From NCBI GenBank assembly GCA_900696485.1, contig CAADGG010000010.1, positions 1-64,000 of the forward strand: a stretch of 64,000 nt of DNA, written 5' to 3'. The DNA is from an uncultured Pseudomonadota bacterium. Its GTDB lineage: Bacteria; Myxococcota_A; UBA9160; PR03. Made by a program: the position numbers and the translations under genes. How positions within the stretch are numbered: position 1 is the stretch's first letter; every line of letters starts with the position of its first letter. The notes under the pieces are model-generated. The model saw nothing but the letters and a program-made list of their open reading frames with translations. It was not told the origin of the DNA and ran no database searches. Positions 16,353-25,109 of the stretch are shown here, piece after piece.

Positions 16353-17558
16353 TCAGCCCTTCGTCCGGCCTCGTTTCGTTTTCGCCCGGGTACGCGCGGC
16401 GGCCGCTCGCCGGCGCTGCGGCTGGCGTCGCGCCTTGCCCACCAGGAAGCGCGCCACGTCGTCCCAGAGCGCTTCGAATCGCCCACGGTCGAAACCGCTC
16501 CCCGACACGAGCCAGTCGACGTGGGGAGGAGCGTGTGCCGCGTCCCGGAAATGGCCGAGCACGTCGAGGTGGTCGGCCACGGCGGTGTGGATGAGGGGAC
16601 CCCAGGCCCGGGAGAGCGTCGGCACCAGGCCGTCGTTCGCGTCCGGGGACGGCATCGCCCGGTACGCGCGTCGCAGCATGCGCGCCTGGTCGGGCGCCAG
16701 CGGCGGCGAGACTCGCCGAGGCGCCGCCGCGATGAGCTGGTGGAGCGCGCTGTAGAGCGCATGCGTCACCTGCGCCGCCGGATCGAGCCCCATGCGGAAC
16801 GTCGAGAGCACGGTCGGGTGTGCCGCCTGCGTGACGACGGCGCCGTAGCGGATGCCGGGGCGCTGCAGGACCGACGCGTTGAAGACCTCCATCGCCTCTG
16901 GTGTGAGCTGGAGCATCAGGGCCTGGTCGCGCACCACGTCGCGCAACATGTTCCGCACCGCCCGGCGGCGTCTCGCCGTGAAGTCCTCGAGGAGTCGCCC
17001 GAAGAGCTCGTCGAGCAGATCGCTCTCGACGACCAGGCTGCCGAAGCGCAAGAGCAGGCTTCCCATCCAGAGCAGAGCGGCGAGCGGCAGGTGCCCGAAG
17101 TGGAGCACGTAGATGGTGCTGAGCGAGAGGAGCTGCATCAACCGCTGGCCCTGCAGGGTCGTGAAGAACGACGCAAGCGGTGTCCCGTGGTGAGGCGTCG
17201 CGACCGTGACGACCGTCCGCATGCGGGACGCCAGGCGCTCCACATCGAGCGGCGTCGGCAGCCCGACCCCCGGCGCGGTGAGCAGGCGCACGTCGAGCCC
17301 GCCGCTCGAGTGGCCGATCAGATGGATCGGGGCCCCGCCGCGCCGGGCCGTCGCATCGATCGCCTCGGCCACCCGGGCGGCGCGCACCGGGAGCGAGGCG
17401 GTGGGAGACGTCCTCACGATGTGGATGCGCGGCTCGAGCCCGGAAGCGGCGAGGCGCTCGGTGAGGAGCCGCTTCACGTGTCCGAAGTACGTGAGCCGTC
17501 CGAGGTTTGCGAACCCGAGGAAGCCCGGGACCAGGTAGATGTGGTGCGTGCGGTCCAT
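16353..17558 (-). CDS. Lipase-like alpha/beta-hydrolase
   Basis: 401 residues beginning MDRTHHIYLVPGFLGFANLG. Nucleophile elbow LIGHSSGGLD with Ser84; candidate acid in SPDANDGLVPT and His in AVADHLDVLGHF, as in bacterial triacylglycerol lipases. No signal peptide, so intracellular or membrane-associated through the hydrophobic LSLSTIYVLHFGHLPLAALL segment. The C-terminus is very basic (RRQPQRRR, TKTKRG-like). Its 5' end overlaps the upstream sigma2-like gene by 85 bases. Substrate not determinable. Confidence 0.8.
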   Translation of the reverse strand: MDRTHHIYLVPGFLGFANLGRLTYFGHVKRLLTERLAASGLEPRIHIVRTSPTASLPVRAARVAEAIDATARRGGAPIHLIGHSSGGLDVRLLTAPGVGLPTPLDVERLASRMRTVVTVATPHHGTPLASFFTTLQGQRLMQLLSLSTIYVLHFGHLPLAALLWMGSLLLRFGSLVVESDLLDELFGRLLEDFTARRRRAVRNMLRDVVRDQALMLQLTPEAMEVFNASVLQRPGIRYGAVVTQAAHPTVLSTFRMGLDPAAQVTHALYSALHQLIAAAPRRVSPPLAPDQARMLRRAYRAMPSPDANDGLVPTLSRAWGPLIHTAVADHLDVLGHFRDAAHAPPHVDWLVSGSGFDRGRFEALWDDVARFLVGKARRQPQRRRAAAARTRAKTKRGRTKG

Positions 17559-17923
17559 GCGCTGCAACAGTAGAACGTTGCCGCCCGGGAATCGCTCGGC
17601 CCCGCCGCCAGGCCCCTTGCGAGCTCCAGACCGATCAGGCGATCCAGCGCTGTCTTGAGCGGGCGGAGATCCTGCTCTTCGTCGTCCCGATCCACGAGGA
17701 GGTCGAGATTCGCCTCGAGCAACTCGCTCACGATGCGCTCGCAGCTCGCCTGGTCCTTCACGCGCCGACTCGCATAGGCGTAGGCACGACCGAAGCAGCG
17801 GTCGAAGTGGGCGGAGAACGTTTTCCAGGTCACCGGCGCCACGCGTTCGGACTGGACCGGCGCCGCCTCCGGATTCTCCTCTTCCGGGGCCGCTCGCTCG
17901 TTCTGGACGTGTTCCTCCGTCAT
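17474..17923 (-). CDS. Small sigma-region-2-like protein, copy 1
   Basis: 149 codons; the first 45 residues are acidic, then comes a helical block (TWKTFSAHFDRCFGRAYAYA, RRVKDQASCERIVSELLEAN, LDLLV) resembling region 2 of ECF sigma factors (FDRxFxxxYAYxxRRVxD...). It lacks regions 3-4 and a DNA-binding domain. The protein at 24367-24648 is a paralog, and each lies beside a receiver-only protein. The tail after about residue 105 overlaps the lipase gene and looks non-homologous. A PhyR-like sigma mimic is a hypothesis, not an assignment. Confidence 0.6.
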   Translation of the reverse strand: MTEEHVQNERAAPEEENPEAAPVQSERVAPVTWKTFSAHFDRCFGRAYAYASRRVKDQASCERIVSELLEANLDLLVDRDDEEQDLRPLKTALDRLIGLELARGLAAGPSDSRAATFYCCSAWTARTTSTWSRASSGSQTSDGSRTSDT

Positions 17924-18109
17924 ACGCCCCGTTCCTGTCCATGCCAAAGCAATTTCGCGACGCCGTGTGTCGCGTTCACCAGAAAGTCCAACAACGCTGT
18001 CTTCAAAGGGGTTCCTCTCGATGCAGGAGAACAGGCTACTCGCACGGGGAACGTGCGGACCTCCCTGGATCCAGGGGTGCCACGCGCCGAAAGTGCGGAT
18101 CGGCGGCAC

Positions 18110-18526
18110 TCACCACTTCATCGCTCGCACGAGGTCCTCGAGCTGCCACGGTTCGTCGAGAAACCGGCTCACACCGCGCTCGGCGAACTCGCTTCGCCGG
18201 TCTGCGGCGCTGGTCCCGATCAACGGCAGCACGGGACGCGCGGTGCGCAGGCGCTTCACCAGATGTCCGACGTCGCCGTCGGGCATCTGGAAGTCGAGAA
18301 TCGCCAGCGCGAGCTCCCACTCGCCGCCTACGAGCGCCACTGCCTCCTCGTGCGTACCGGCGAGGAGACAGATCGCACCTGCGTCCCGGAGCAGACCGCT
18401 CGTCGCGCGCCGGATGAACGGATCGTCATCGACGCAGAGGATGCGCCTGCCTCGGATCTCGCTCGCGTCGTATTCCGCCGCCGAGATCGCGCGCGGATCC
18501 GCTGCGCCCGGCACCGTTCTCGTCAT
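18110..18526 (-). CDS. Receiver-only response regulator, copy 1
   Basis: 138 residues, one receiver domain without output domain: acidic pocket CVDDDP (31-36), phospho-acceptor Asp78 in ILDFQMPDG, Thr in LIGTS. The usual Lys of the final K-P motif is Glu here (FLDEPW), whereas the paralog at 23960 keeps Lys (FIPKPW). This may make phosphorylation or switching abnormal. Start has AGGAG at proper spacing. Followed after 186 bases by the sigma2-like gene. Confidence 0.85.
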   Translation of the reverse strand: MTRTVPGAADPRAISAAEYDASEIRGRRILCVDDDPFIRRATSGLLRDAGAICLLAGTHEEAVALVGGEWELALAILDFQMPDGDVGHLVKRLRTARPVLPLIGTSAADRRSEFAERGVSRFLDEPWQLEDLVRAMKW

Positions 18527-18898
18527 GCCTGGCTCCTCCAGCTCCCGCAGGTCGGAGGAACCCAGGCGTCACCCCGGATCGTTCCGCGAGCGTTGCGGGA
18601 CGTCAGGGCGTCGCCGCGATCGTCCGGGAGGAGCGGGGCCAGCCTGGGCATCGCTTCGCTCCGGGTTCAATCAAGAACTCGATCGCGACCTGCCAACGAC
18701 TGTCGCGGGCTGCGCCCGGGGGGGCCATCCATGAATCCCGGTATCGGGCGAGCCGGAGGTGGGGATTCCACCGCTCGGCCGCGGTCCTGCCCCGCGGTGC
18801 TGGCTGCGGGTGCCGTGTACCCCTCGACGGATGCCAGGCGTTCGCGGATCGCGTAATGGCGTCCGCTTCGTCTGACAACAGTCTGATAACATGCTCGA
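18527..18898. other. Divergent intergenic region of the signalling island
   Basis: 372 bases between the receiver gene and the CheB-CheR gene. The stretch CTGACAACAGTCTGATAAC just before the CheB-CheR start contains a direct repeat of CTGA(C/T)AAC and could include a promoter -10 (GATAAC). No gene or clear Shine-Dalgarno seen here. Confidence 0.35.
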
Positions 18899-21800
18899 AT
18901 GACGGCCAAGAAGAAGAGTCGGCGAGCCACGCCGAGCTCGGCGGGCCCTCGGACCGGTGCCGACGCGCCCGCCGCAAAGCGTCCGGGCGGGTCGGCGCAT
19001 AAAAGTGTCGGTTCTGGTCGTGCCGCCTCCGCTCCCGCCTCCTCCCCAGATCGCACGCCGGTGATCGTTGGCGTCGGCGGATCCGCCGGCTCGCTGACCC
19101 CGCTCCGCGACCTCTTCGCCGCGCTCCCCGCGGCGTCGGGCATGGCGTTCGTCGTCGTGAGCCACCAGGCGCCGACCGGCCACAGCCTGCTCGCGGAGAT
19201 CCTCGCGAAGACCACCGCGATGCCCGTGTGCGAGATCGACGGCGAGACGCGGGTCGAGCCGAACCACGTCTACGTCGTGCCGCGTGGCCAGGCGGTGGCG
19301 GTGCGCGATGCGGTGCTCGTGATCGAGCCGATCGGCGAGCCGAGCCGCGTGCCCATGCCGATCGACTTCTTCTTTCGCGCCCTCGCCCAGGATCGGGGCC
19401 ACCGCGCGGTCGGGATCATCCTCTCGGGCACCGGTAGCGACGGCACGCTCGGGCTCGCCGCGATCCGCGCGGAGTCGGGTCTGTGCCTGGCGCAGGATCC
19501 CGAGACGGCCGAGTTCGGCAGCATGCCGACCAGCGCGATCGCCGCGAATGCGATCGACTTCACCCTTCCCGTCGGCGAGATGCCCGCACGGCTGGCCGCG
19601 CACGCTCGATCCGTCCGCGCGACGACGCGCGGCGGCGAGCCTTCCGCAGCCGCGTCGCGCGCGATGGAACGAATCCTCACCCTGATCCGCGTGCGCGGGC
19701 GCCACGACTTCTCGGCGTACAAACCCGATCCGCTGCTACGTCGCGTCGAGCGGCGCATGGACCTGCATCGCATCGAACGCCTCGGCGACTACGCTCGCTA
19801 CCTGGAGGAGAACGACGACGAGATCGACGCGCTGTGGCGGGACTGGCTGATCGGCGTCAGCGGATTTTTCCGGGATCAAGAAGCCTTCCGCGCGCTCGCC
19901 GACTCGGGGATCCCGGCGTTGCTCGCCGCGCGAGCGAGCGCGTCCCGCTTGCGCGTCTGGGTGCCCGGGTGCGCGACCGGCGAAGAGGCCTACTCGATCT
20001 CCATCGTGGTGCTCGAGGTGCTCGAGGCCCTCGGCGAGCACCTCGACGTCCAGGTATTCGCGACGGACCTCGACCCCTCCGCGATCCAGACCGCGCGCAC
20101 CGGGCGCTATCCGAAGACGATCGCGAGCGCGGTCGGAGCACGGCGCCTGGATCGGTACTTCGTCGAGGAGGAGCACGCCTACCGAGTCAAGCAGGATCTC
20201 CGCGACCGCATCGTGTTCGCGGTCCAGAACGTCCTGTACGATCCGCCGTTCACGCGGGTGGATCTGATCTCCTGCCGGAACCTCCTCATCTACGTCGTTC
20301 CGAGCGCGCAGCAGACGCTCTTGTCCGTGTTCCACTACAGCCTGAATCCGGGCGGCCTCCTGCTGCTCGGCGCGAGCGAGCACGTCGGCGAATCGGCGGA
20401 GCTCTTCTCGACGCTCGACAAGCGCTGGAAGCTCTTTCAACGCAACGATTCCGTCGCGGCTCGGCCGCCGCTCCGCTGGACGCATGGAGGGATTCCCACG
20501 ACACAGACTCATGTCGGTTCTCCGCTCGGCGAGAGACTCAAGCTCGACTTGGCGGAGACGCTGCGCGCGTGTCTGGCCGAGCGCTTCGGCCCGCCAGCCG
20601 TCGTCGTCGATCTCCGGGGCCAGATCCAGCAGACCCATGGCCGCGTCGGTCCTTATCTCGAGCTTCCCTCGGGTCGCGCCAACCTGAACGTCGTGGACAT
20701 GGCCCGCGAAGGCCTGCGGGCGCCGCTCGTGTCCGCGCTTCGCGAGATCACGAAGTCCGGCGCCACGACCGTCGACAAGGACGTCCGCGTGAAGACCGAC
20801 GCAGGCTGGCAGCCGCTACGTCTGACCGTGGGACGGATCGAAGGCCACCGCCTGCCGGCTCCGTTGCTGCTGGTCTCGTTCGAGCCGGCGCCGGCTGGGA
20901 GCGGCGGCCGCGGCCGCGTGCGCAAGGCGTCCTCCAAAGGGCGCCGGCCCGCGCAGGCGCAGCTGGAAGACGAGCTCCAGGACGTGCGGCGGGACCTGGA
21001 GGTGAGTGTCTCCGAACTCCAGGCCGCCAACGAGGAGCTCGCCTCGGCGAACGAGGAGGTGCAGGCTGCGAACGAGGAACTCCAGAGCAGCAACGAGGAG
21101 CTTCAGACCTCGAAGGAGGAGACGCAATCCCTGAACGAGGAGCTCCAGACGGTGAACGCCGAACTCACGGAGAAGCTCCGAGGGCTCGAGGAGGCGAACG
21201 ATGATCTCCTGAACCTGATGAGCAACATCGAGATCCCGATCATCTTTCTCGACGATCGGCTCCGGGTGAAGCTCTTCACTCCCGAGGCCCGCAACGTGGT
21301 GCGGCTGATCGACAGCGACGTGGGGCGCCCGCTGGCCGACCTCGCGACCCTTCCCGACTATCCCGATTTCCTCACCGACGCGGAGGTCGTACTCGCGAGC
21401 CTTCGCCCGTTCCAGAAGCAGGTGCCCGCGCCCGGCGGTGTCTGGTACACCGTGCGGATCCGGCCCTATCGCACCGTGCGCAACGCCGTCGAAGGGCTGG
21501 TGGTGACGTTCATCGACATCACCGAGACCAAGCGCGCGGAGCGCATCGAGGCAGCGCGCGCGCTGGCCGAGAGCATCGTCGACGCCGTACACGAGCCGCT
21601 GCTCGTCCTCGATCCGTCGCTCCGGGTGATGCGCGCGAATCGCTCCTTCTACCACGCGTTTCGCGTCGAGCCCGCGGCGACCGTGGGGCAGCGGGTCGAC
21701 GAACTGGGCGATGGCCAATGGAGCATCCCGGACCTCCAAGGCCTCCTCGAGACGACGCTCCGCGACGGAGCTCCCTTCGAGGACTTCGAGGCCGTATGTG

Positions 21801-21949
21801 AGTTTCCCCACCTCGGGCGAAGGCGCATGGTTTTGAGCGGGCGCCCGGTCGCGGCGCCGGGCGACGCGACGCCGGTCCTGGTCGTGCTCGGCATCCTGGA
21901 CGCAGGCCAGGCCTCCGCGGGGGGCGGCGAGGACGCCGTGGGAACATGA
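18899..21949 (+). CDS. CheB-CheR-PAS fusion signalling protein
   Basis: 1,016 residues. Low-complexity N-terminus; CheB methylesterase-like domain (about 53-240) with GVGGSAGS, SHQAPTGH and SGTGSDGT for the Ser-His-Asp triad; CheR methyltransferase (about 255-510) with the SAM motif VWVPGCATGEEAYS and FATDLDP; a coiled coil of repeated AANEELxxxNEE heptads (about 690-768); then two PAS domains (about 770-1000). No kinase or receiver of its own. It overlaps the next histidine kinase gene by four bases, so the kinase is probably its output partner. Resembles CheB/CheR-PAS fusions outside chemotaxis operons. Confidence 0.9.
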   Translation: MTAKKKSRRATPSSAGPRTGADAPAAKRPGGSAHKSVGSGRAASAPASSPDRTPVIVGVGGSAGSLTPLRDLFAALPAASGMAFVVVSHQAPTGHSLLAEILAKTTAMPVCEIDGETRVEPNHVYVVPRGQAVAVRDAVLVIEPIGEPSRVPMPIDFFFRALAQDRGHRAVGIILSGTGSDGTLGLAAIRAESGLCLAQDPETAEFGSMPTSAIAANAIDFTLPVGEMPARLAAHARSVRATTRGGEPSAAASRAMERILTLIRVRGRHDFSAYKPDPLLRRVERRMDLHRIERLGDYARYLEENDDEIDALWRDWLIGVSGFFRDQEAFRALADSGIPALLAARASASRLRVWVPGCATGEEAYSISIVVLEVLEALGEHLDVQVFATDLDPSAIQTARTGRYPKTIASAVGARRLDRYFVEEEHAYRVKQDLRDRIVFAVQNVLYDPPFTRVDLISCRNLLIYVVPSAQQTLLSVFHYSLNPGGLLLLGASEHVGESAELFSTLDKRWKLFQRNDSVAARPPLRWTHGGIPTTQTHVGSPLGERLKLDLAETLRACLAERFGPPAVVVDLRGQIQQTHGRVGPYLELPSGRANLNVVDMAREGLRAPLVSALREITKSGATTVDKDVRVKTDAGWQPLRLTVGRIEGHRLPAPLLLVSFEPAPAGSGGRGRVRKASSKGRRPAQAQLEDELQDVRRDLEVSVSELQAANEELASANEEVQAANEELQSSNEELQTSKEETQSLNEELQTVNAELTEKLRGLEEANDDLLNLMSNIEIPIIFLDDRLRVKLFTPEARNVVRLIDSDVGRPLADLATLPDYPDFLTDAEVVLASLRPFQKQVPAPGGVWYTVRIRPYRTVRNAVEGLVVTFIDITETKRAERIEAARALAESIVDAVHEPLLVLDPSLRVMRANRSFYHAFRVEPAATVGQRVDELGDGQWSIPDLQGLLETTLRDGAPFEDFEAVCEFPHLGRRRMVLSGRPVAAPGDATPVLVVLGILDAGQASAGGGEDAVGT

Positions 21950-23190
21950 GCGCGAGACCCCGAAAGTCGCGACGGCCGCCCTCGATCCGAAAGCTCGCGG
22001 AGAGCCGCCTGGCGGGCGGCGCTGCGGTCGATCTCGAGGGGCTGACGCCGGACGAGATCCGTCGCTTCGTCCACGAGCTGGAGGTGCACCGGGTCGAGCT
22101 GGAGATCCAGAACCAGCAGCTCGAGGAGGCTCAGCTCGCGGTCGAAGCGTCCGAGGCGCGCTACCGCCAGCTCTACGAAGCGGCGCCGATCGGATACCTG
22201 ACGCTCGATCTCGACGGGGCGATCGTGGTGGCGAATCGCTGCGCCTCCGAGCTGCTGGGGCTTCCGCCCGCGCGGCTCATCGGCCGGAAGTTCTCGAGCT
22301 TCGTCGACGAGTTGCACCAGGACCGCTGGCACTTCGCGCGACGCGTCCTCGCAGACGGCCGGGGACGACGGAGCCTCGAGATCGGGCTCTTGCTCGACGA
22401 TCGGCGCGCGCTCGACATGCAGATCGTCGCCCCGGGGCACCTCGGGGCCGACGGGATGCTCCACCTGGCGCTGCTCGACGTGACCGAGCTTCGCGGCGCG
22501 GAGCGCGCCCTGCAGAGAGCCGCGTCGGCGGCAGCCCGTGCGGAGCAGCAGGAGCGCCGAAGGCTGGCCTCCGACCTGCACGATGACGCAGGGCAACTGC
22601 TCACGCTGGCCTCGATCAAGCTTCGTGCGCTCGTCGACGCCGCGCCAGGCGAGTGTCGCGGAGACTTCCGGGAGCTGGCGGAGCTGCTCGCGGAGATACG
22701 CCGCCGGATCACGTCCCTGAGCTTCCAGCTCAGCCCTCCTCTGCTCCACGACGTCGGGCTCGGGGCCGCCGCGCACTGGCTGGCCGACGACCTGAGGCGG
22801 ACCTTCGGTCTTGCCGTGAAGGTCGCGAACGGAGCGGAGCTCGAGCTCGACGAAACCACGCGGATCACACTCTTCCGGGCGCTCCGCGAGCTCCTCATCA
22901 ACGTGACGAAGCACGGCGGTGTCGACCGGGCCCGAGTGCGGATCTGGAGTGAAGGCGGCATGGCGTGTGTCGCGGTCGAGGACGACGGGGTCGGGTTCGA
23001 CCGCGCCGCCGATTGGAGCAGCTTCGGTCGGGTTCCGGATTCCCGTCCCGGCGGATTCGGACTCCTCGCACTCCGCGAGCGTCTCGCGCATCTCGGCGGA
23101 AACCTCGCGGTCGAATCGGGTCCGGGCCAGGCGGGCAGCCGCGTCGTGGTGAAGATGCCTCTCAGGGCGCACGAAGGGGGTTCAGAATGA
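21946..23190 (+). CDS. PAS-containing histidine kinase (HisKA_3 type)
   Basis: 414 residues, no membrane segment. Coiled N-terminus, a PAS domain (about 60-180, beginning RYRQLYEAAPIGYLTLDLDG), H-box ASDLHDDAGQLL with the phosphorylatable His near 211, and a HATPase_c domain with an N-box-like segment ELLINVTKHG, VEDDGVGFD and GGFGLLALRERL. This NarL/DegS-type architecture pairs with LuxR-type regulators, and one follows with an ATGA overlap. Input presumably comes from the overlapping upstream CheB-CheR-PAS protein. Confidence 0.9.
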   Translation: MSARPRKSRRPPSIRKLAESRLAGGAAVDLEGLTPDEIRRFVHELEVHRVELEIQNQQLEEAQLAVEASEARYRQLYEAAPIGYLTLDLDGAIVVANRCASELLGLPPARLIGRKFSSFVDELHQDRWHFARRVLADGRGRRSLEIGLLLDDRRALDMQIVAPGHLGADGMLHLALLDVTELRGAERALQRAASAAARAEQQERRRLASDLHDDAGQLLTLASIKLRALVDAAPGECRGDFRELAELLAEIRRRITSLSFQLSPPLLHDVGLGAAAHWLADDLRRTFGLAVKVANGAELELDETTRITLFRALRELLINVTKHGGVDRARVRIWSEGGMACVAVEDDGVGFDRAADWSSFGRVPDSRPGGFGLLALRERLAHLGGNLAVESGPGQAGSRVVVKMPLRAHEGGSE

Positions 23191-23840
23191 CCACTCGTCT
23201 CGTGCTGGTCGACGATCACGAGCTGATGCGGCAGGGGCTGCGCTCGATCCTCGAACGGGAGGCGGGCGTCGAGGTGGTCGGAGAGGCGGCGACCGGCCGA
23301 GACGCCGTGCGGCTCGCGCGCACGTTGTGTCCGGACGTCGTGGTGATGGACATCGCCATGAAGGACATGAACGGGATCGAGGCCACTCGTCAGGTGCGGG
23401 CCGAGTGTCCTGCCGTCAAGGTGATCGCCCTGTCGAGCCATTCGGACAGTCGTTACGTGCGCGCGATCCTGGATGCGGGCGCGTGCGGCTACGTGCTCAA
23501 GGCCAACGCCTACGACGACCTTCGCCGGGCGCTCGAGGCCGCGCGCCTCGGCAAGAGCTATCTCTGCCCCGACGTCACCCAGGCGGTGGTCGCGTCCTCG
23601 ATCCGCGGGACGGACCCGGCGACCGGTTCCGCCAGCGTGCCGCTCACCGCGAGGGAGAGGGAGGTGCTTCAGCTCCTCGCCGAGGGGCTGACGTCGCCGC
23701 AGATCGGCCAGCGACTCTTCATCGCGACGACCACCGTCGAGACGCACCGGCGCAACATCATGCGCAAGCTGGGCATCCACAGTGTGGCAGACCTCACCAA
23801 GTACGCCGTCCGCGAGGGCCTGACGCCGCTCGATTCCTGA
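23187..23840 (+). CDS. LuxR/NarL-family response regulator
   Basis: 217 residues: receiver with VLVDDHELMR, phospho-acceptor Asp55 in VVVMDIAMKDMNG, switch Ser in ALSSH and the Lys in YVLKANAY; then a LuxR-type HTH at about 150-195 (LTAREREVLQLLAEGL, then VETHRRNIMRKLGI). Should activate or repress transcription on phosphorylation by the overlapping histidine kinase. Its targets are not visible, although the flanking receiver/sigma2-like gene pairs are candidates. Confidence 0.92.
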   Translation: MTTRLVLVDDHELMRQGLRSILEREAGVEVVGEAATGRDAVRLARTLCPDVVVMDIAMKDMNGIEATRQVRAECPAVKVIALSSHSDSRYVRAILDAGACGYVLKANAYDDLRRALEAARLGKSYLCPDVTQAVVASSIRGTDPATGSASVPLTAREREVLQLLAEGLTSPQIGQRLFIATTTVETHRRNIMRKLGIHSVADLTKYAVREGLTPLDS

Positions 23841-23959
23841 GGCGACCTGAGGGGACCTGAGGCGCCGGCCGGCCGCGATCTCGAATCCTCGATCTCGGTG
23901 CGCGGTCTACCGCATCCCGAGGATGTTCTCCGTGCTCGGGCGGCGCCATCCTCGTTGCC

Positions 23960-24370
23960 ATGCGAGGAGTAGGCACGGTTCACGACGCCCCCGAGATCGC
24001 GACAGCGCTTGGTCGCACGCAAATCTGTGGCAGGCGGGTGCTGTACGTCGACGACGACCCGCTGCTCCGGAACGCGATCGCGTGCCTGCTGGGCCGGGCC
24101 GGAGCGATCTGCCGTCCCGCGGGCACGCACGAAGACGCGGTCGCTCTCCTGGACCGTGATCCGCACGTCGATCTGGCCATCCTCGACTTCCACATGCCCG
24201 ACGGTACCGTGGCCGACCTGGTGCCGCGGCTGCGATCGGTACGGCCCGATCTCCCGTTGATCGGGACGAGCGGTCTGGACCGACAGCGAGAATTCGCCGA
24301 GTGCGGTGTGACTCGTTTCATCCCGAAGCCGTGGGACCTCGAGGATCTCCTTCGGGTATCGAACTCGTGA
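23960..24370 (+). CDS. Receiver-only response regulator, copy 2
   Basis: 136 residues, one receiver domain: YVDDDP, phospho-acceptor Asp76 in ILDFHMPDG, LIGTS and a canonical Lys in FIPKPW. Closely related to the receiver at 18110-18526 (shared GRR(I/V)L, DAGAIC or RAGAIC, AGTHE(E/D)AVAL, LPLIGTS, PW(Q/D)LEDL). Its stop overlaps the GTG of the sigma2-like gene, so the two products are translationally coupled. Lies 119 bases after the LuxR-type regulator in the same direction. Confidence 0.87.
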   Translation: MRGVGTVHDAPEIATALGRTQICGRRVLYVDDDPLLRNAIACLLGRAGAICRPAGTHEDAVALLDRDPHVDLAILDFHMPDGTVADLVPRLRSVRPDLPLIGTSGLDRQREFAECGVTRFIPKPWDLEDLLRVSNS

Positions 24371-24648
24371 CGGTGGACCCCATGACCTCGTGGCTCGACG
24401 TTCCGCTCGGCCGCCACTCGCGCAGCGCTGAGATGACCTGGGGTTCGCTCGCCGAGCGCTTCGATCGTTGCACCGGCCGCGCGGCGTTCTACGTGGGCCA
24501 GCGCGTTCAGGATCGTCGGGCCTACGAGTGCATCGTGAAAGAGATCCTCACGAGGAACGTCGACCTCCTCGTCGCGGAGGATGATGAACTCGAGGAGCTG
24601 CGGCGCCTCAGGACGACGGCCGATTGCCTGATCGCGACGCGCCGCTAG
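24367..24648 (+). CDS. Small sigma-region-2-like protein, copy 2
   Basis: 93 residues from the GTG that overlaps the receiver stop (GTGA); ATG 24382 is an alternative. The domain TWGSLAERFDRCTGRAAFYV, QRVQDRRAYECIVKEILTRN, VDLLVAEDDELEEL aligns throughout with the C-terminal domain of copy 1. Same sigma-70 region-2-like helices, no region 4. It is shorter than copy 1 and lacks the acidic N-terminal extension. Coupling to a receiver suggests the receiver controls it, or the reverse. Confidence 0.65.
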   Translation: MTVDPMTSWLDVPLGRHSRSAEMTWGSLAERFDRCTGRAAFYVGQRVQDRRAYECIVKEILTRNVDLLVAEDDELEELRRLRTTADCLIATRR

Positions 24649-24682
24649 ATCCGGCCGGTCCGGAGCCCCGCGGCTCCCGGCC

Positions 24683-24710
24683 GTAGCGAGCGAGGCGTAG
24701 CGAGCGAGGC
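24683..24710. repeat. Perfect 14-bp tandem duplication
   Basis: GTAGCGAGCGAGGC occurs twice in direct succession in non-coding DNA after the signalling island. Confidence 0.85.
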
Positions 24711-24767
24711 TCGCATTCCCGGCTTCGGCGCGCGCCGTTCTCCGCAACCCGTCGATCCGTCGCTCGC

Positions 24768-24815
24768 TCACCTTCCGACTACGACGAGCGCGATGACGAC
24801 ATTGATGAGGGGCAT
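24768..24815 (-). pseudogene. Truncated start of a Thivi_2564-like membrane peptide
   Basis: A 15-codon minus-strand ORF, MPLINVVIALVVVGR then stop, preceded by AGGAACCTCC. It matches the N-terminal helix of Thivi_2564-type small membrane proteins (MPL..(L/V)VI.LIVVG), which co-occur with CsbD and DUF3309 genes, but is cut by a stop. Read as a remnant; a genuine micropeptide is possible. Confidence 0.35.
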
Positions 24816-25109
24816 GGAGGTTCCTCACCGGGTTTTCGAGGCATGACGACCCGCGCGCCGGGAGACGCCGCCTTCGCTTCACCGCGAACACGGACGGTTT
24901 CCTCGACGGAGCGGCCTCGTGCCGTCGAGGGAACGGTCTGAGGATCGGTTACGATCCAGACGCCTGCGTTCTGCGCGGTCTGCGTTTGGGGACCCATCCT
25001 TGCACGACGTTCCGGGCACGTGGCACGGCGTTCCTGACACGATCATCGGCTCTGGATCGATGCAAGGCCGCGCCTGCGGGCCGCCGGCAAGCCGTTCGCG
25101 AGGGGAAAA

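Larger units (their letters stand above)
24649..25109. other. Intergenic region before the glucan synthase
   Basis: 461 bases with a perfect 14-bp duplication and a tiny degenerate ORF, both listed separately. The rest looks empty. The glucan synthase start has GAGGGGA just upstream. Confidence 0.4.
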
